From Lentisphaerota bacterium (lineage in GTDB: Bacteria > Verrucomicrobiota > Kiritimatiellia > UBA8416 > JAIOPI01): 64,000 nt of DNA. The stretch lies in the NCBI GenBank assembly GCA_021413965.1, contig JAIOPI010000035.1, positions 1 through 64,000 of the forward strand. The letters run 5' to 3'. The translations under genes were made by a program, and so were the position numbers. The notes below the pieces were generated by a model that did no database searches, was not told the DNA's origin, and was given only the letters and a program-made list of their open reading frames with translations. Shown here one piece after another: positions 60,873 to 64,000 of the stretch (positions within the stretch are counted from its first letter, which is position 1; each line of letters begins with the position of its first letter).

Positions 60873-61445
60873 TCAGATGTAACCCAAGACCGGCTTCTGC
60901 CAGCCGCCCGTTTCGGCGCGGATGTTCTTCTGGAGGTAGGCCGTGAGGGCGTCTTCAACCAGTCCTTTGCCATCGCCGAACCAGGTCAGCAGGTACTTGG
61001 TGAAGAGCCCGTGCCCGTCGCTCTCGAACGCCTCGTATTCGGAGGCCGCCAGAATCTTCATGGTCCCGGTCGTCTTCAGCCCGCGTCCGACGTAGCAGCA
61101 ATCCAAGAACATCATCGTGCTGGCGTTGGCAATCGCGGACAACTCGATCTCGCCATCCTGCACCATGAGACGCCCCGTCTCCGCGTGGCCGGCGAAGTAG
61201 ATGAAGTCCGGCTTGCTTTCCAAAGCGGTCATCACGCCTGCGGTCGTCACCTGGTCCCGAGTCAGCAGGGTGACGGTGTGCCCCATGCTCGCGAACATCT
61301 TGGCAATCTCGGCCGCATCGTTCTCGGCGTGCTTGAGGTCGGGGTACTTGTTATAGTCGTTCAACCCGATGCACAACACGCTGCCGGCGTTGGCGCTCAG
61401 GACTGCTGCGAATATCAGGCTCAAGATGGTCTTAAGTAGTTTCAT
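60873..61445 (-). CDS. Exported caspase-like (C14) protein
   Basis: This 190-residue protein has a signal peptide (MKLLKTILSLIFAAVLSANA) and a caspase/metacaspase core: GLNDYNKYPDLKHAENDA, the catalytic His in YFAGHAE (H87) and the Cys in FLDCCYVG (C117). It also has a basic RGLKTTG stretch next to the active site. Its size is close to a lone p20-like domain, so no other domain is present. Caspase-like proteases of this class cleave after basic residues in metacaspases; specificity here is unknown. Secretion of such a small form is unusual. AT-rich DNA lies upstream. Confidence 0.82.
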   Translation of the reverse strand: MKLLKTILSLIFAAVLSANAGSVLCIGLNDYNKYPDLKHAENDAAEIAKMFASMGHTVTLLTRDQVTTAGVMTALESKPDFIYFAGHAETGRLMVQDGEIELSAIANASTMMFLDCCYVGRGLKTTGTMKILAASEYEAFESDGHGLFTKYLLTWFGDGKGLVEDALTAYLQKNIRAETGGWQKPVLGYI

Positions 61446-61682
61446 GACAACAGGAGCTATCGCAGCCGCTGTGCCATGGGTGGCTGATGGTTGTTAAGAT
61501 GTTAATAGTCAGATAGTTGTGTATTGATCATTTCGGAGAACGAGCGGATGGTTGTAATAAATAGTTACTCCGATTAGGGGTAAAAGAATCGGTCGTTACA
61601 AATTGTTTCTGTCCAAATGGGTGGCGCGATCATGGGACGGTGTTGTTTCATGGTCATGTTTTGAGACTGCATCCAGTTCGGC
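61446..61682. other. AT-rich intergenic region between divergent genes
   Basis: The 237-bp gap between the caspase-like gene and the membrane protein gene is far more AT-rich than the rest of the window (for example GTTAAGATGTTAATAGTCAG and TTGTAATAAATAGTTAC). It probably holds both promoters. No hairpin, ORF or tRNA is seen in it. The shift in base composition may mark a recombination or transfer boundary. Confidence 0.5.
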
Positions 61683-63245
61683 ATGGGATGCCGGGAGTGT
61701 GAATTGAGTCGGTTGCTGCGGTCGACGTCGACGTGGTTCTGGGGGGCTGGCGGGCTGCTTCTGGCGGTCCACATGGCCCAATCAGTCGGGATCAGGGCGG
61801 GGGCACTGAATGCCGGACCGTCAGGCTGGTGGCGGCTCGTCGTCTTCGGGATTGTTGCCGGCGGTGCCTACTTCCTGGCGTCGATTCATGCGCGACAACT
61901 GCGTCTGGCACGTGGCGGGTTGCTGATGCTCGCCGGGCTTGGACTCGTGCTGCGCGCCTCCATGTGCCAGACGCCGCCGGTGCGGGAATGTGATGTGAAT
62001 CGCTTCCTGTGGGATGGAGCGGTGACCGCCCACCGTCTGAATCCGTATGATTACGCGCCGGCGACGGTGAAGAAGATCGCCGGCAATCCAGAACCGACCT
62101 TGCGCCTGTTGGGCCTGTTGGGCGCGGAGTCCGGAGGCGTTCTGCAACGGATCGACCAGCCATGGATGACCTCGTGGCACCCCCCGCTGGCCCAGGTTGT
62201 CTTTGCCGGCACGTACTTGCTTCGCCCGTGGAGCCCGATCGCGTGGCGCAGCGTGCTATGTCTGTTCGATCTGGCGACCTTGCTGCTGCTGGCCACCCTG
62301 GTGCGCCGCCTGCGCGTGACCCCCGCCCTGCTGGCCATCTACTGGTGGAACCCGCTGCTGATCTTTGAAACCTATCGTGTCGGCCATGTTGCCCTTCTGC
62401 CGCTCCCCCTGGTCATAGGCGCCGTGCTGCTGAGCCTGCGCGGCCGCGTGCTTTATGCCGGGCTCCTGCTGGCGCTGGCGGCGGGGTTTGCGCCGTGGCC
62501 CCTCGCGTTATTGCCGCTCGTGGCCTGTCCGCTGCGCCGCCAGCCCCGGGCGTTGGTCACGGTCCTGGCCGCCAGCCTGTCGTTGGCGTCCATGCTGTGG
62601 ATGCCCTTGCTGGCGCGCGGGTGGGGGCCCGCTTCAGGGCTCAGTCACCTGCTTACGCGTCCGCCCCTTCCCGGCAGCTGCTTCACACTGCTGCACGGGG
62701 CCGTGCTGGCCCTTTCGCCGGCGTCAGCCGCCGGTGCCGGCGCCTGGACCGCCGCCGGCGTCCTGGCCCTGGCGTTGCTCGTCCTCCTGGCACTCGGCCT
62801 TGCGTGGCGTAGCGCCGACGATGCCATTCTGCTTGGTGACCGGGCGCTGCTGGCCGTCGCCGGGTGGTTCCTGCTGAGCCCCTGGCCCTATCCCTGGCAG
62901 GCGCTCGCCCTCGTGCCGCTGCTCGTGCTCTCACCCCGTCCGTCACTGCTGCTCCTGACCCCGCTTCTCTTCGTGCATAACCTCCAGCCTGTCTGCCAGC
63001 AGGCGGGGCGGGCTCCGCTGTTTGATCATGGCCTGGCCTGGCTGCAGTCGGTGCCCGTCCTGCTGTTCCTGCTCTGGGAATGGCGCGAGTCGTATTGGCG
63101 TCGTGGCTGGTGGAGGCCCGCGCCGGTCGCGGACATGAGCCATTGGGAGCAGGGGGCGGACTACCGGTGGCGCTCCGCGCGCAAGTCCCCGCGCCGCCCG
63201 CCGAAGCAGCGCCGCGAAGGCCGTCAGCCGGCGGCCCCCGAATGA
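61683..63245 (+). CDS. Polytopic membrane protein, GT-C glycosyltransferase-like
   Basis: This 520-residue protein has about ten to twelve hydrophobic segments, a charged loop after the third segment (RECDVNRFLWDGAVTAHRLNPYDY) and a basic, soluble C-terminal tail of ~60 residues. The D-x-NRFLWDG and NPYDY pattern resembles the first periplasmic loop of GT-C mannosyltransferases (DUF2029-like), where an Asp acts as base for a polyprenyl-phosphate-sugar donor. Family assignment is tentative. ATG 61683 is used; a TTG at 61704 has GGGAG upstream and is plausible. No glycan gene cluster is adjacent. Confidence 0.65.
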   Translation: MGCRECELSRLLRSTSTWFWGAGGLLLAVHMAQSVGIRAGALNAGPSGWWRLVVFGIVAGGAYFLASIHARQLRLARGGLLMLAGLGLVLRASMCQTPPVRECDVNRFLWDGAVTAHRLNPYDYAPATVKKIAGNPEPTLRLLGLLGAESGGVLQRIDQPWMTSWHPPLAQVVFAGTYLLRPWSPIAWRSVLCLFDLATLLLLATLVRRLRVTPALLAIYWWNPLLIFETYRVGHVALLPLPLVIGAVLLSLRGRVLYAGLLLALAAGFAPWPLALLPLVACPLRRQPRALVTVLAASLSLASMLWMPLLARGWGPASGLSHLLTRPPLPGSCFTLLHGAVLALSPASAAGAGAWTAAGVLALALLVLLALGLAWRSADDAILLGDRALLAVAGWFLLSPWPYPWQALALVPLLVLSPRPSLLLLTPLLFVHNLQPVCQQAGRAPLFDHGLAWLQSVPVLLFLLWEWRESYWRRGWWRPAPVADMSHWEQGADYRWRSARKSPRRPPKQRREGRQPAAPE

Positions 63246-63454
63246 GATCCCTCCCGCAGGATGGCGACGATTTCGCTGGCGGCGCCGGAAGCCGCGCCGG
63301 GCGCGACGCACCGGCACCGGGCCTGGAGCGCGGTCCACGTCGAAAATTCGGGACCATCTTGACTGCCAAACCTCCGTGACACCTGTACCCGTTGCTGCTA
63401 TGCTGCCCGACTGCATTTCTGACGAGGGAGCCGGGGAAAGAGGCAAGGCTGCAC

Positions 63455-64000
63455 ATGTTGAATCCAGCGGATCACGAACTGATTATTTTCGATGGCGCCT
63501 GCGGCACGACGTTGCAGGAGATGCATCTGCCGCCGACCGCCTGGGATGGCAAGGATGGCTGCAACGAGTATCTGAACCTCACGGCCCCGGATGCCATCAC
63601 GGCGATGCACGCCGCTTTCTTTGACGCCGGCGCCATGGTCGTGGAAACCAACACCTTCGGGGCCTCGCGCATCGTGCTGGCCGAGTACGGCCTGGAGCGC
63701 CGCGTCGAGGCCATCAACCATGCCGCCGTGGCGAACGCGCGCCGGGCCGTGGCCGGGCAGGCTGGTCGCTACGTGGCGGGCTCCCTCGGGCCGGGAACCA
63801 AGCTGGTCTCGCTGGGGCACATCTCCGTCGATGACATGCGCGTGGCCTACGAGGAACAGATCCAGGCGCTCGTCGAGGCCGGGGTGGATATGTTGATCAT
63901 CGAAACGTGTCAGGACTTGCTGCAGGTCAAGATCGCCATGATTGCGGCCTTCGAGACCCTGGCCCGGCTCGGCCAGCACGTTCCCGTTATGGTGTCGATC
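63455..64000 (+). CDS. MetH-type methionine synthase / homocysteine S-methyltransferase, N-terminal part
   Basis: The frame is open to the window edge and covers the first 182 residues of a homocysteine-binding barrel: IFDGACGTTLQEM, NTFGASRIVL, AGSLGPGTKL and MLIIETCQDLLQVKIA. These match the N-terminal domain of cobalamin-dependent methionine synthase MetH or a single-domain homocysteine methyltransferase. The zinc-binding cysteines lie beyond the window, so completeness cannot be judged. No cobalamin or SAM riboswitch was recognised in the ~209-bp upstream gap. Confidence 0.85.
   Translation, partial: MLNPADHELIIFDGACGTTLQEMHLPPTAWDGKDGCNEYLNLTAPDAITAMHAAFFDAGAMVVETNTFGASRIVLAEYGLERRVEAINHAAVANARRAVAGQAGRYVAGSLGPGTKLVSLGHISVDDMRVAYEEQIQALVEAGVDMLIIETCQDLLQVKIAMIAAFETLARLGQHVPVMVSI

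Noticed and set aside
63246..63454. Possible riboswitch or small minus-strand gene (about 52 codons, containing ASEIVAILREG) before the MetH-type gene
   Set aside because: I could not find conserved SAM or cobalamin riboswitch core sequence, and the small frame lacks a ribosome-binding site and family match.

Overview
The window is a high-GC bacterial chromosome segment. I see no tRNA, rRNA, CRISPR array or intact insertion sequence. Genes are densely packed on both strands and no gap between genes exceeds about 275 bp. Very long secreted proteins built from choice-of-anchor-Q/beta-helix, divergent InlB-type and GEVED modules, a bifunctional fucokinase/GDP-fucose pyrophosphorylase, paired Gfo/Idh/MocA oxidoreductases, and a deoC-ALDH-ALDH cluster together suggest the PVC superphylum (Verrucomicrobiota/Kiritimatiellota-like). 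This is inference from gene content; no rRNA or ribosomal gene is present to settle it.

Layout. 1-8.5 kb: a small ORF at the edge, pirin, a UvrD/PcrA-type helicase, a Phd/PIN toxin-antitoxin pair, a 2-hydroxyacid dehydrogenase, and an AraC regulator overlapping a Kef-type cation/proton antiporter. 8.7-16.1 kb: one giant exported protein made of three tandem ~2.76-kb units. 16-22 kb: a DUF2007/zinc-ribbon protein, two small exported proteins, an M23 peptidase and CstA. 22-28 kb: two Gfo/Idh/MocA oxidoreductases, an RsmB-like RNA methyltransferase and a GH2 beta-mannosidase. 28.3-31.7 kb: a heme A/copper delivery cluster (ctaA, ctaB, SCO, DUF420) next to a Rieske protein. 31.7-40.5 kb: an aminotransferase, an HCF101-like Mrp ATPase, FKP, an AmmeMemoRadiSam radical SAM enzyme, a DCC protein and QueG. 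40.5-46.9 kb: a second PIN toxin-antitoxin pair, then deoC, ALDH, a truncated ALDH and an FAD/Fe-S oxidoreductase on the minus strand. 47-51 kb: a signalling cluster of histidine kinase, response regulator and diguanylate cyclase. 51-64 kb: a five-repeat GEVED protein, ArsC, a GH3 glycosidase, DUF47-Pit phosphate uptake, a GntR/LacI hybrid regulator, an exported caspase-like protein, a GT-C-like membrane protein and the start of a MetH-type methyltransferase.

How parts fit. DeoC would yield acetaldehyde and glyceraldehyde-3-phosphate, the ALDHs would oxidise the aldehyde, and the FAD/Fe-S protein could take the electrons. CtaA/CtaB/SCO/DUF420 mature an aa3-type oxidase whose structural genes lie elsewhere. 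GH2, GH3, FKP and the Gfo/Idh oxidoreductases point to polysaccharide turnover and fucose salvage.

The most notable observation is the kinase at 49.4-50.9 kb. Its N-terminus carries the ethylene-receptor residues D, Y, I, C and H at exactly the spacing of plant ETR1 (offset +9). Other points of interest are the triplicated giant protein, a perfect 24-bp inverted repeat between apbC and fkp, a dispersed hairpin repeat, and an exported caspase fold beside an AT-rich gap.
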